64,000 bases of DNA. Source: Boswellia sacra. Taxonomy: Eukaryota; Streptophyta; Magnoliopsida; Sapindales; Burseraceae. This document shows, piece by piece, positions 37,605 to 50,900 of the stretch (the first letter of the stretch is position 1; every line of letters starts with the position of its first letter). A program made the translations under genes and the position numbers. The notes beneath the pieces were generated by a model. It did no database searches and was not told the DNA's origin. It saw only the letters and a program-made list of their open reading frames with translations. Where the stretch lies: positions 248,001 to 312,000 of the forward strand of contig SNVD02009731.1 in assembly GCA_013180625.2 (NCBI GenBank), given 5' to 3'.

Positions 37605-40600
37605 ATGGCTGCGGCGGCGGCGGCGGCTATTGCACCGGCCACCACTCTCCGGTTCCGACCCTACTCCGCCCTCCGCTTCCTCTCCTCCTACCCCAAAACC
37701 TTTTCGAAAACCCCTCCTATTTTCCCGCCATTTCTCCGCCGTCCGCTTGTTCCTCGCCGTAGATTCTTCAGCTCCGTCATTTCCGGAGCCCTGCACTCTG
37801 GCGAGACGACGAAATCCGAATTGGTGGAAAAACAGAAGGGCGAAATGGGAACCAAAGTTGGAGAGTTCAGAAAGAAGTTGAAGATTGCTGATATAAAGGG
37901 TGGGCCCGACGAGGGGTTGGAGCGGGTCGGCCAGACGCTCGTCGTCATGGGCTGGGTTCGGACCCTCCGGGTCCAGAGCAGCGTCACATTTGTGGAGGTG
38001 ACTGTGGTTCCCTCACTCTCTCTCTAGTTTATAAAGAAAATTATAGTATTCCAAAATCTACAAATTAGTTTTTATTGTTACAATTAAAACATTAAGATAG
38101 TAATTAAAGCTAAAATTTTATAATTTCACAAATCAGTTTTCTTGTTGCATATTATTGAAGTAATGGTGTTTTTTATTATATTACTATTTTTCATGCTGGC
38201 TGTATTGTACCTAAATAAAATAATTCCCTTCTTATAGTGATTTTTTTTAGAAGTTTTCTGAAATTGTTGCTTGATTCTATTTTGTGATATAATAGGTTAA
38301 TGATGGTTCTTGCCTTTCAAATATGCAATGTGTAATGACATCTGATGCTGAAGGTTATGATCAGGTATTATTACTCTGAGCAATAAATGCAGTCATTATA
38401 CTATAGTTTTTCCCCCCCACACTCCCCCAAAGTAATTTCCTTTATGCCCGTTAATAGGTAGAACCTGGCTTAATAACAACTGGGGCATCTATATGGATAG
38501 AAGGGACCCTGGTGGCAAGCCAAGGTTCAAAGCAAAAAGTGGAATTGAAGGTCAACAAAATTGTCTTGGTACGGTATTCTTTTCATTCTAGTTGAACAAG
38601 AAAGTTATAGTGTTTGCAACTTTTTAAACAAATGCGCGTGTGTGCGCATGCTTGTGATCTAGCCTTTAGTTGTTATATAGTCGATGTTTCACAATCATAA
38701 GTTTTTAGTATGATAATGTTTATTTATGAATGCATGTTCTCACCATTTATGTACATAAGCAATTATATAGTAAGGATTTTAGATCTCATGGCTTTACTGG
38801 TTCAAATGCATTGTCCCAACTGAAAAAGGGAAAAACTTTTTTCAAATTACTAGTTAAGTTTTGTTATATGACTTACCTATCATGTACATTATGTTCTTCC
38901 GGCTGCCAGTTTTCTGTTGAGGTCTATTTGTTAATCTTGTCCATCCCCCTCTTTTCTTCTCTTTTTCCATAGGTCGGCAAAAGTGATCCTTCCTATCCCA
39001 TTCAAAAGAAGAGGGTCAGCAGGGAATTTTTGAGAACTAAAGCTCATCTTCGTCCTAGAACCAATACCTTTGGTGCGGTAGGTTTTTAGTTGGATTAGTA
39101 TTGTTGTTATGTTTCTTAATCCTTAATGTGTTTAAATCATCAGTTAAATTTCTGCATTGCCATGCCCTTGGCAAGGGCTGTTTATGGTGGCAGTGTTGAT
39201 TAAAGTCCTTAAAGCAATAATGGGTTTCTTTTTTTCACTCTCTCTCTCTCTCTTTTCTTTTCTTTTCCTGTATTCATTTAATTTCTCTTTTTAGTAAATG
39301 GTGGAATTGGTTTTAGGTTGCAAGAGTAAGGAATGCTTTGGCCTTTGCTACACATAAGTTTTTCCAAGAAAACGGGTTTGTTTGGATCTCAAGTCCTATT
39401 ATAACAGCTTCAGATTGTGAAGGAGCGGGTGAACAATTCTGTGTGACTACATTGGTATATACTTTGGCTTAAAATAATACAGCCTTTTGCAATGATAAAT
39501 TTGTCATACTTTTTCACGTTTATTTTAATCCACTGAAAAATAATAATATGCATATATTAGTCATTTGCAGCCTTGTAGTTGAATCATACCAGTGCTTCTT
39601 GAGTTCCATTTTTATTTTACATATGATACCTTAGTGTGAAGAAGTATGTGTGCTTTTCATGGGACCATATGTTTTTGTGTGCCTCACCATTTCTTTACTT
39701 TTCTTATTGCTTGCTAATTAGTGTCCCCTTTGGGTGAAATTCTGTTTGAGTGTAATGTCATTGTTGATATAGATTCAGTAAGACGTGATCAGTAATTAGT
39801 GGTACTTTGGTATTATGTCACTGCTTTTGCATTAATTATTCTATACATCTTCCAGTACAATTATGTTCTTTTGATAGATTCCAAGCTCCAGAGAAGCTAC
39901 TGTTTCTCCTGTAGATGCCATTCCAAAAACAGAGGGTTTAATTGATTGGTCACAGGTGAGTATGTTTCTTAAAACTTCTGATGTTTAATACTAAAGGGAT
40001 CTAAAGCTGCATTAAAGCATGGCATTTGAGAACGATGGTATCTGGACACTTGGAAATATAACTCTAGTAAATCATTGAATTAAAATGACGCTCATCCTCA
40101 AAAAGCTGGAAAACACCATTGTAAATGTTAACCTTCTCCTAAAATTCCATCCCTGCATGCCAGTTGGGAATGTTTATGTTGTCAAGTATATTTTGATTAA
40201 GAAACTCTTATTCTGAACATTGTCTTTTTTGGTCTCCCTCCGAAATCTAAAGTTATAATCAGTTAGTACCTTGCAGCTTGAAACATGTATAGTTGATAGT
40301 CACCATTGATTTAAATTTCATAACCTATTTTCACGTTTCAGGATTTTTTTGGAAAACCAGCCTTCTTGACAGTCTCAGGCCAACTTAATGCTGAGACATA
40401 TGCCACAGCACTTACAGATGTATATACCTTTCCCTCCACCGTCCCCACCTACAAAATTGAATAAAAGTTACAAACTCAAACCAATCTGTAATGTTTTTTG
40501 TTACTTTTTTCAGGTGTATACATTTGGACCCACATTTCGAGCAGAAAATTCCAACACCTCTAGGCACCTAGCTGAATTTTGGGTAACCGGTCTTTATTTG

Positions 40601-41571
40601 ATATTGTAAATTTTTTCTATTTATTATTTGTGTTTTAAAATATTATTACTACTTTTTTTAAAGTAATTTCTTTTAATTATTTTTTAAGATGATTGAACCG
40701 GAACTAGCATTTGCTGATCTAAATGATGACATGGCCTGTGCAACTGCCTATCTCCAGTATGTAGTATGTTACCATTCGCATCTATTTTTGATTCAACACT
40801 CAACGAGGTGACCGTAGTCTGACATGTTGTGCACACAGTAAATTTCTGTTTATTATTCTGAATAAAAAAACTGACATATACTTATATGTATGGAAGGTGA
40901 GACATATTCTTGATAATTGCAAGGAAGACATGGATTTTTTCAATACTTGGATTGAGAAAGGGATTATCAATCGATTGAGTGTATGAGCTCCCAGTGTAAC
41001 TTATCCTTCTTAATCCTATATACTTAATCCTTTCTGTTTATTGGTTCTATGACTTGGTTTCAACAAGTCTTATCTTAGACCATAATTTCTTTCAAAATTA
41101 ATAATGTTATTGAGTATTGATCCCATGATATTTTGGGCACTTTTGTTTGATTAATAGGCTGTTGCTGAGAGAGACTTTGTTCAATTGACTTATACAGATG
41201 CAATTGAGCTCCTTCTGAGATCAAATAAGAAATTTGAATACCCGGTAATTGCATATTTGTAATTGTGTTCAAATCTTTCTGATAACCATTGGATGCAAAT
41301 CTAATTCAAAGGATCTCCTCAATTGCTATTTGCTTATGACCATTTTTTTCTGGCAATTTTTCTGTTTATTTTCTGATTGATTGTTGAAGTACCTTTCTGT
41401 ACTTGAAGATATAAAGATCACGTGTTTGTTGATTATGCCTGTTGAAGTTAAAGTATTCTTTGGTGCCAAGTTTATAGAGGTTCTGCCTGATATATGGTGA
41501 TATTGCCTTTTGTTCTTGAGATATTTGTGGTAACACCATTCAATGTATAAGTAAATAAAACATGATTCTGT

Positions 41572-41613
<42 letters not shown>

Positions 41614-44083
41614 GGGGTGCTTCCCTAATAAAATTAATTTAATTAGACTTAATGATGCAGCATGGCTTATTTTACTATTAGGGCTAATATAGTCTTTTAG
41701 TATTTATTTAATTAGGGTTTTATTTAAATTGAGAAATTATAAGTTTAGGGATTTTAACTCAAATTAGGGATCTTGACTTTTCCTAATTTGATTCAAACCT
41801 AAATTGTTAGTTTAGGGATTTTGACTTAAATAGGATTTTGACTTTCCTATTTTCCAATATGTCTTGATTAGTATAAATATAGGGTTTCATTATTTTGTTA
41901 GACAATTATTATTCAGACATTATTTTGAAATATCAAAGAAGTATTCAGATTGATTGTGTGTGAGTGTTGGTTGATTGCGTGTGGGTGTGAGTTATCGTTG
42001 AGTGTTTTTGAGTTTAGTTTGTTCTTGTACGGGTTCCCCGTCACTTAATCAGTGAATTATATTAGCCGCCACTATAGTCTATTTGTGGTTGACCCAATGT
42101 TTGGGTTCAAGTTGTGCCAGTTGCTTTGTTATTGTACAACACCATTCATCTCTGAGGTCAGCTAATATGTCCCACAGGATTGAGGTGCCACCAACATTTC
42201 TATACTATTTTCTGATTGGAGAAAAAAAAGAAAAAAGAAAAAAGAGCTGTTTATTGATGTTCAATGGAAGTGCCTAATAGAGAATCCATGATTATTCTTA
42301 TTATAACTAATTATTATTATACACCATGAAGTGATTTTCTTAAAGCTTGTGGTTTTTCTTAAATCCTAGCTATCTGCTGCTGCCTGTTATTTTTTTTTAT
42401 AATTTTTACAATGAAGTATTAATATGCAACCATCGTTTGATGTATCATAGTATCCTGTTGTGTTATAGTGATCACCATGTCATTAAATTAGAAATATTTA
42501 TACATATTAAAATATTAACACAATGGTGGGTCATGCCCTCATTTTTAGGTAAAGTGGGGATGCGATTTGCAGAGTGAGCATGAACGTTATATAACTGAAG
42601 AGGCATTTGGTGGATGTCCAGTCATAATCAGAGACTATCCTAAGGCATGGGACCCCCTCCTGTTTTCTGGTTTTTCTCTTCAAGACAGTAGGATATAATA
42701 TGTTTGAAATTTTGGCTATGCTTGGGACTAATATTCTGTAGTTTCTCAATGTTAACTCACAGGAGATCAAGGCATTCTATATGCGTCAGAATGATGATGG
42801 CAAAACTGTCGCGGCAATGGACATGCTAGTTCCTCGAGTAAAGATAGTCTTTTCTAATTTCAATTGTACACGTTAGATTTAGTAAAACGTGTGCGTATGT
42901 GTGTGTATCTATATCCACACACACACACCCACACTTCAATAGTTGTCTCACTTTTTTATTAATTTACTAGCAGTAGCACTGTGAAGGTTCTAATGTTTAA
43001 TTTGCAAATGATTACCTATATGGCATTCTGTGTTTCTTGTAATAACTGATGAACTGATTTTGTTACTTTATTTTTATTTTTATTTTTTTTTTCAGGTTGG
43101 GGAACTTATTGGTGGAAGCCAAAGAGAAGAACGGCTTCAATATCTGGAAGAGCGATTAGATGAATTCAAGCTGAGTAGAGACAGCTACTGGTGGTATCTG
43201 GATCTGCGCCGCTATGGCTCAGGTCAGTAGTTCATCTTGATAAATTTATCGCTTTCTCTTGCTAAGAATGGTGTAATTACTGCCATGAATGTCTTGATTT
43301 TTCTCTGTCGGAGTCATTGAGGTAAAAGTTTCAAAATAATTGTAAAATGCTGGAATCTGTTTGCTTGGGGTTTTCTAGGATGGCAATTGTTGCCATGATA
43401 CCTGCTCTGCTTCAATCCAATCACAGGGCCTGGGAAAACTTAAAAGGGTGTACAACCAGGCTCAAAAAAGACAATGTAGGCTTTGACTTCCACTTAGTTA
43501 GGGGCCAGCTTTCCGACCGTCCTTCCGTGAACCTGCCTCTCCATAGTGGTATTGGTAAGGGAAATTCCAAGGAGTTAAGTTCTTGGTTTGCACATAATTA
43601 ATTAGGCACCAAATACATAGACGTGAGGTGCCAACACATAAAATCTTCACTCTTATCTGACTTTGCACTCCTGCAAGTAGAACCTTACATGGCCTAAAAT
43701 GGCTCCGCCTTTTTACCCCAGCCTTAACTTGTTGCAAGCTCAAGAGAAGGCTGGTTTCCCACTTTTTTAATTAGATTAAGGTAGACTATTGTTACAATGG
43801 CAGGCAGGTTTTCAGATTGATTTGTGTGTGACACGGTTGAATACAATGCGGAGCTGAGAGAGATGATAGATATTCCGGAGTTTATGTGCCTATGACCGAA
43901 TCTACATTAGTTGGAATTATTTTTACCAAAATGGTGTATCATGGTCACCTTCGTATGTTTTTGGCAGTTCCTCATGCGGGCTTCGGACTGGGCTTTGAAA
44001 GGCTTGTGCAATTTGCAACTGGAATAGAAAATATAAGAGATGCAATACCTTTCCCTCGAGCACCTGGTTCTGCTGAATTTTAG
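37605..44083 (+). CDS. OVA8: Asparaginyl-tRNA synthetase, organellar (15 exons)
   Basis: Coding exons: 37605-37997, 38296-38364, 38458-38568, 38973-39077, 39317-39454, 39878-39955, 40342-40419, 40514-40582, 40689-40763, 40897-40980, 41158-41244, 42549-42644, 42763-42837, 43096-43222 and 43968-44083. The frame is kept throughout, giving 566 aa (about 567 for Arabidopsis At4g17300, from memory). The first 55-60 residues are rich in Ala, Ser, Pro and Arg with few acids: a transit peptide, dual plastid/mitochondrial in the Arabidopsis protein. An OB-fold anticodon-binding domain covers about residues 105-195. Class II motifs are present: [20 protein letters not shown], motif 2 [17 protein letters not shown] (about 331-347) and motif 3 GFGLGFERL (about 533-541). 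The enzyme attaches Asn to organellar tRNA-Asn. All introns are GT-AG except the GC-AG intron at 42645-42762. Another intron carries a solo LTR. It converges on SEC16, with stop codons about 870 bp apart. Confidence 0.95.
41576..41608 (+). repeat. CT microsatellite in an intron
   Basis: About 16 TC/CT units lie in the intron 41245-42548 of the synthetase gene, just upstream of the solo LTR. Confidence 0.9.
41653..42043 (+). mobile_element. Probable solo LTR in a synthetase intron, 391 bp
   Basis: It begins TGATGCAGCATGG and ends TTCCCCGTCA, giving TG...CA ends, and is flanked by an exact 5-bp duplication CTTAA (41648-41652 and 42044-42048). An LTR-like promoter motif GTATAAATATAGG lies near 41.87 kb, in the same orientation as the host gene. 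There is no internal retroelement sequence. It is probably of Copia or similar origin; the family is not identified. Confidence 0.7.
42645..42762 (+). other. GC-AG intron of the synthetase gene
   Basis: The preceding exon ends CCTAAG at 42644 and the intron begins GCATGG. The acceptor is CAG at 42760-42762. Only this junction yields the expected YPKEIKAFYM; the nearest downstream GT breaks the frame. Confidence 0.85.
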
Positions 44084-44954
44084 TGGCAAAATTGTGTTAC
44101 TTTTCATCACATTACTGGTTGGCAAGGATATATTTTTTTTTTTTTTTGGTTGGGTAGCTATCTTCGTGTTCACTGTATATTTCCGTTTTGAACTTCTAGT
44201 TTCTATAGATTGTGAATGATTTTATACTTCAAGTTGGCTGCTTTTAGCCACGGCAATAAGACATTTGAAATTATATAAAATCGCTGCTGTTCATATTTTA
44301 TTTTCATGAAATTTGATGAGTAATGAGAAAGTTGAGCACATATTTCCTTAAGACGATGATATACTTTTCATTTGAATCAACGGTGCAAACTAATTCAATT
44401 TCGAATTGATCACTAATTTAATTTATACCCATATATAATCCATTAGCAACTGATCCACTTGGCGAAGTATTAATTGCAATGCAAAGGATCGAGCATCTTA
44501 TTTTTTGCAAATCAGTAATTATCCTTCCCCCCGAGAAGATATCTTTAAAGGCTTTTTGCAACTTCCAGGGACATTTCTGTTTTAAAACAAATGAACAAAT
44601 GAACTGTACAATAGGGCGCCTATTTAGACTTTCTTTGCCTTATAGTCACAAGAAAAAAAAAAATGAAACCAAAAAGAGAACCGAAGAGGAAAACCAGCTC
44701 CTCAATCATCAGATGGTGGCGACTCCTCAAAAGAATACATACGAGACCCCGCTTGATAGTTTTAAGTTAAAAGCGCTGGCGTAGATTCGAGTTCCACCAC
44801 TGGGAGGAAAAGCCTTCTTTTACTTCTCCATTGAACCCTGATTCCCACTGCGTGCCACCATCATGTTTGAAAGACGCATGAGCAGCAAAATCCTTCAATA
44901 TTGTATTGACCACAAGGAACAAAAATTTTATATTTACATTTTCATTACTCTGCT
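44084..44954. other. Convergent 3' spacer
   Basis: This holds the 3' flanks of the synthetase (+) and SEC16 (-) genes. A 101-codon plus-strand frame (44479-44784) is low complexity and not convincing. Confidence 0.55.
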
Positions 44955-47900
44955 TCAAAGTTCCACCTCATGGAGGTCGTCACCAAAACTGCCACCATTC
45001 AGAGGACTAGGCGTAAATGATGGTGGAGATATGCCCACCACCTCCCCTTGAGCTTTTGCTCCAGCCATATTAGGAGTTATTGCATCGCTGAAGCTTCCAC
45101 TCCATGATGCAGTTCGTCGGGTGTGAGCTGAAAGGGAGCTATTACCATTCGTCATCAAACCAGTTGGGATATTATCCATGCTTGGGAACCTTTGTTTAGT
45201 CATTGATGATGTAGGAGGTTGAAAAGAGTCATTCAGAGTGGATACTGAAGGTTTTTCAAAATTTGCACTTTCTTCTTGAAAACTTTCTGCAATAGCATCC
45301 ATTGGCTGTTCAGCTGCTGATACTGGCGCTGGAACAAAAAACTTGGCATTTGCAGCAACAGCCGTTTTGACAGAAGGAACAGAAGGAGACTGGAATAATT
45401 TTGCGGGACTACCAGTCCCACTACCTTGGTTGAAAGTATCAACATACCTGTCAAAAACCAGAAGAAATACTTAATCAAATTCACCTAGCACCTTTAGCAA
45501 CAAGAAAAGATCACACCTTTCATTTTATAGGCTTAAACTTCAAGCATAATTCGCACTATCTCAGTTCCAGAGAAATTGTAATAAAAGGAGAAATATCAAA
45601 TGAAGAATATCCTTTAGTTATGGTCATTGGTCTTCCTTTCGTATTTGAAGGATAAGTATGCTTACCTTAACAACATCAGAAAGGCTTTTATAAATAAAGG
45701 GAAAAACAAAATTTCTTGGAATTACCTTGATCGAACACCCATACGTCCACGTGCTGAAAATTGATTTGTGCTGGTAGGAATAGGCGGCATTCCTATAGCA
45801 GGTTCCGACGAAGTGGGACTTTTAATTGTTGGGCTACTACCATTACTTGGATAACCCTCACTCTTCAATGCAGATTGCAAGTTGTAGTCAGATTTTCCAT
45901 TCTGGAAGGCTGAAGTTGTTGGAGGGGGAGGCAGTGCTGCTTCTTCAGCTGGGGGCTCAGCGCCCTCCTCTACCCATCTCTTTAGCTTTTCATCATAGTA
46001 GAATTTATTCTTTTCACCCAATTTAGCCTTCAATAAGATGCAGATCCAAATAACCACTCAGTGAAGAACCAATAAAAATTGTCCATCCTCTCATGAAAAA
46101 ATAAGGAAGTAAACCTAAACTAGTACGAAAATACACCTAAAGAACTTACCTGTTTATCGTTGCGAGGCCTTAAGACTAGCCCCACTGTCTTTTGTAAAAG
46201 CCCTGTGCCAAAACCAAAACGAGGAAATCGAGATGCCCCACTTGCACCTGATCCTTTGCCTTGTGCACTGGATGAAGTTGTTTCTGTTGACGACTCAACC
46301 TGACCCTAACAGATGTCAGAAAGACATTTTGAATTCTATATACAACATCCAGTATGCACATCAAGCAGTTAAATGTAAAAATAGGGTTTTCTATTTCAAG
46401 GTAATCACACATCACATACCTGTCTTGGAGTTCTACCAAAGTCCGGCTCAGAGACACTTCTATTAGACATTGTCATTCTGTTGTCATCAGATGCCCACTC
46501 ACTTATGGGCTCCATGGAAGCAGAAGGCATCAATGATGACATGGCCATTGTTGATTGACTAGCCGATACTCTTGGGCCTGCAGGTTGGCTATATTGTTCA
46601 TTGATTTGACCATTTCCAGGTGATGTTGATGCTGCAGGAAGTGGTGGTGGTGGTGGCAGGCCTCCAACAACTTTATGTGCAGTACTATCAAAAAAGTTGA
46701 GCAATTTGCCTACTAATTTTGCCGGAGCCAAATTTGCAGTGTATCCGCCCTGTGAATAAGTTGATTTTCACTATGACAAGGAAAATTTAATAAAAGATTG
46801 ATGAAATGACTCACTGGCAGCCACAAAAATACCTGTTGATGGATTCTAATCCTCTCTTCAAGAGATAACACTAATTGCTTCCATGTTTCTACTTCAGGAG
46901 CTCGACCAGTTTTCAGTGATTTCAACAGTGCTTGACAATACCTGAATTAATTTCACCATGTCAAGACAATTCAAAACAGAATGCAATGAAAAATAAAGAC
47001 AAAAACCTCAACATACTTCAGAGAATCTGAAACTTTTCCCACTTCAGCAAGCATGTATGCGTATATGAGCTTATATGGCTGAAACGGTAGTAGGATAAAC
47101 TGAGAATTCCCAAGCACCTTTGAATATTCAAACAACTCAGTCCTCTGTCCATTTACCCATTCAAACAATTCAGCGAGGTTTCTTACAGAAGCATCATTTA
47201 CAACATAATATTTGAATACTGGTATGGTGTGTGATATGTGGTGTGTGGTAGCAAGATTGAAAGAAAAAGAACTGACCCAAGCAACTGCAAAAATACAATC
47301 ATACTCGATTTATGTTAAGGACTAAAATCAATCCAAAAATCCTATAACCGAGAAAATAAGCCTGAGTGTAAAATCTAGTGGTACTACAACCATATGACAA
47401 TTAAAAGCCCAAAACTACTATTTTTATTTGCCAGAGAAGCGTCCATATAAAGCAATTAAAACCTGCACACTCTTATCTTCCAAAAAAAGAAAAAAAGCTT
47501 CTAAATGAACAATGCATACAAGCCAAATAAATTTTAAGAGCACCTGAATAGCCTCTGGACTAGCATACGTTCGAGGACATTTCCAGTGATCTGCTCCAAT
47601 AAGACAAAGCCTTGCACTATCTGAATATGACTCAAAGTTTGCTTCAGCAATTAAGTAGCAGATGTGCGCAGCAGTTATCTGAAGTATGACTCTCAAGTGA
47701 GACTAAGGAATAAAAAATTTAAAAGTAACAAAGACATATAATGACATATATACCTCACTTCTATCCTTCCATAAGCAATCTCCAAGATGAATAATCACTA
47801 GTTCATCATCTTTTGTTCTGTTAGCAGTTATTACAGCCAAATTCTCCTCCCAATCATCAAGCATGCCATTAGCCCCAGACTATATTTCACAGCACAACAA

Positions 47901-50900
47901 ACAATTATTAAGCCTTTTATAGGAAAACGTACTTACAGAAAACAATTTGTAAAATAAGGAATATGATAATGAAAGAACAGCCACCAAAAGCAAGAAGTTC
48001 ATGACTGTGCTGAGCAGATCCAAAGACAGATTAATTTACTCTTCTAGCTCAAGATCTAACTACATTGCTGCATCAAGGAACCATAAGTACCAACCATATC
48101 AAACCTAATAAAAGTCTCCTATTTAGGTTTAGCTATTAAATAGAAGATTTCCCTCTTCTTCTTTTTTTATTTTTGTTTTACATTAAAATATTAATAATAA
48201 AATTCCTGTCTCTATGTGTTTATGCCCTTTGAAGTTGGTATGCTAGAATATATGATTTCATTTTAAAGAATCCCGTAACATAGCATAGCAAATAAATCAA
48301 TATACTAAATGTAGCATAAAACGCCAGATTAGAAACTTCTGGCATCAATACCTGAACTGGTTGTTGAGACATATTAATGGCACCAGAAAGACCACTATCA
48401 GCTGACATGTCTGCAGAAAACACATCTGCTGGTTGCCCAGCTATTAGCAAGCATAACGTCCGCAGAGGTGATCCAGCTACCAGCTGGCGGAGTGCCATTC
48501 GCTTCACGGTGTCAACATAGAACTACAATAATTCCATGTTCCCATATCAGCACCCCCATTAACAGAGCAATGTATTTGTGGGTGGGTTTTTGGGTGTGTG
48601 AGATAGCGGTGCAAGTGTCAGCAAGAATCTGACTGTTCTCAAACTTAAAATCATCTGATAATAGGCAATAATATCAAACAGAAAACAAACCTGATCACCA
48701 AGCTGTGATGCAAGGATAAGTGCAGGTCCCCACAACTGACCTTCTTGTGCACATAATAGAGCATCTTTCTTCCGTCCAGAGACCAAAAGGTTCTGCACCT
48801 CAGAAGCAGTTGCCTGTAATATACATTAAAAACTCATTAAAAAAAATTATAAAATGGTCTATAGAGATGAGTGAAGGATTGGTGTGGGTGGTGCAAAGCA
48901 TACCCGAATCTGTCCTTCAGATGGCAAATTCTGCAAGCAGTGGCTGAGAGCACCATACTGTGTGTTGTTCCTCTTGGCAGAGGCAAAGAGTTTAGCAACA
49001 GCTGATTCTGGACTATCATTCTCCTATCAAAATCACAAAACCAAAAAGAATACCAGTGCCAAATTAATTTTTTTCTAGATGGCTTTAAAAGAGTATTATC
49101 ATCAACCAAAAAAGTTACATTATTGCTTAAAAAACAAATAAAAGAATCCATGCTAGGAAGATTTATATAACAGAAGGCAAGGACCTTGTACTCAGGAAAG
49201 ATCATCATAAATGAGAAAATGAACCTCAAAAATCATAGATAACCAGAAGAACCGAGCAGTACACTACAACATGCTTTTTGTGGATTACTTATTTGTTTAC
49301 TTATTTTTGAGAACATATAGCAGCATTTCTTGCAGTTTGGCGTAAATATATAAGCATTCATTCTTGCTTCTTTAAGTGCACAGAATCTTCTATTATTTTC
49401 TGATAATGTGGCCATTGTCCCTCATAATATAATCTGTTCGATTTTTGCTCAAAATCTTTTCCTCAGACAACATATGAATCATAATTCAAAAACTTTAAAG
49501 CCCATATTTCTTTCTTTCTTCTTCTTCTTCTTTTTTTTTTTTAAATATCAAATGGATACCTACACAGCCCACAAAAGTTTCTCCAGCTACAACATGCCAA
49601 ACAGGGAACAAAAAGCACAAAATTTTCAAAAGTGATATTGGCATTTCTTCAATTGAAATGTCACCAGTTGCTTCCAGAGAATACTAAACCATTAAATGTA
49701 ATGCTAGTGATGTACCCAATTGATTGTTTGAATTAAGACATGAAGTTACCAATGAAAACATAGATGAACTTGTGCCAATAAAATGCATGAAAATATAGAT
49801 GGCAAAAGACTGAATGACAAACATGAGTCAATACAAATAATATTTAATGAGACATAAAGCTATTTAATAATTTAGGGCCAGCTTCAAATCCAAAGAAAAT
49901 AAGTTAATGCAAAGAAAAGGTTAACATACCCTCAAAACTGTGTCTGTGCCAAAAGGAGATCGAAGTTTACCATAATGCTGACAACCTATTTTAAGTAAGG
50001 AGAGAAGCAACTTCAAAACTTCACCCCTTCTATAATCCATGTCAGGAGATTCACAATTTGCAATCCTTTCATCCATCCACTTATTCAACTCCTTACTTCC
50101 AACATTCCCACCAACCAACGGACCTGGAAAGGATTGTTGGCATAATGTGCGAAAGTAATCACAGGTGCCTGCTCCAGTGACAGAAGCATTATTGTTGCCA
50201 GCGACAACTTCCATCAAGTTCATAATGCAAATAGACCCTTCTGAATGAGGATCCTTCACATAAAACAAAAATATATGATTAGCCCTTCAGCCTTCAGCAT
50301 GACCAAAATCAAAGCACAAGAATTTCAATTTAGTAAACTAATGGATCTTTAAAATAAACTGATGAAGGAGCAAATAAGGTCCTAACCCGGCTTCCATAGG
50401 TTGAGTTCTGGAGATTACTATTATCCTTCATTACTATGAGTTTTCCACCAAATCCAAAAGTAACCAGTGCATGTGGAGGACGACCAGCAGACGATCTTCC
50501 CATATTTGGTGCATAAGAATTCTGATAAACACCCTGAAACGATTGCTGTGGAACATTTACTGCTTTCTGGCTGCCGTAGTAGTCATTCGAGAACTGCATT
50601 TGATCATTCTGTTTCACATAAGCCTGATTATACTGCTGATTAAAGTTCCCACTGGGGACAAAGCTTTTAAGCCCAACAACCCCATTAGCCTCAACATGAC
50701 CTTGACTAGCTTTGTCATACAATGGAACTGTCCCAACAGAATTAAAAGATTTCGGTTGATCAACATGATCGTTTACCGAAGCCTTTGAACCATAAAAATT
50801 ATCCACTTGCTGGTTTTGACTATTTGATGGAGACATAGTCTTGGCAATTGTCTTGGGTTGCCACATGTTCACACCCTGCTGGTTGTAATTACTGTAAGAC

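Noticed and set aside
37494..37987. Minus-strand frames of about 100 codons at the start of the synthetase gene
   Set aside because: They are antisense to exon 1, whose transit peptide and OB-fold are supported by the spliced protein.
43347..43601. 84-codon frame in the last intron of the synthetase gene
   Set aside because: The conserved junction from RRYGS to VPHAGFG requires this region to be spliced out.
44479..44784. 101-codon frame between the convergent genes
   Set aside because: Lys-rich low-complexity frame in the 3' spacer with no recognisable domain.
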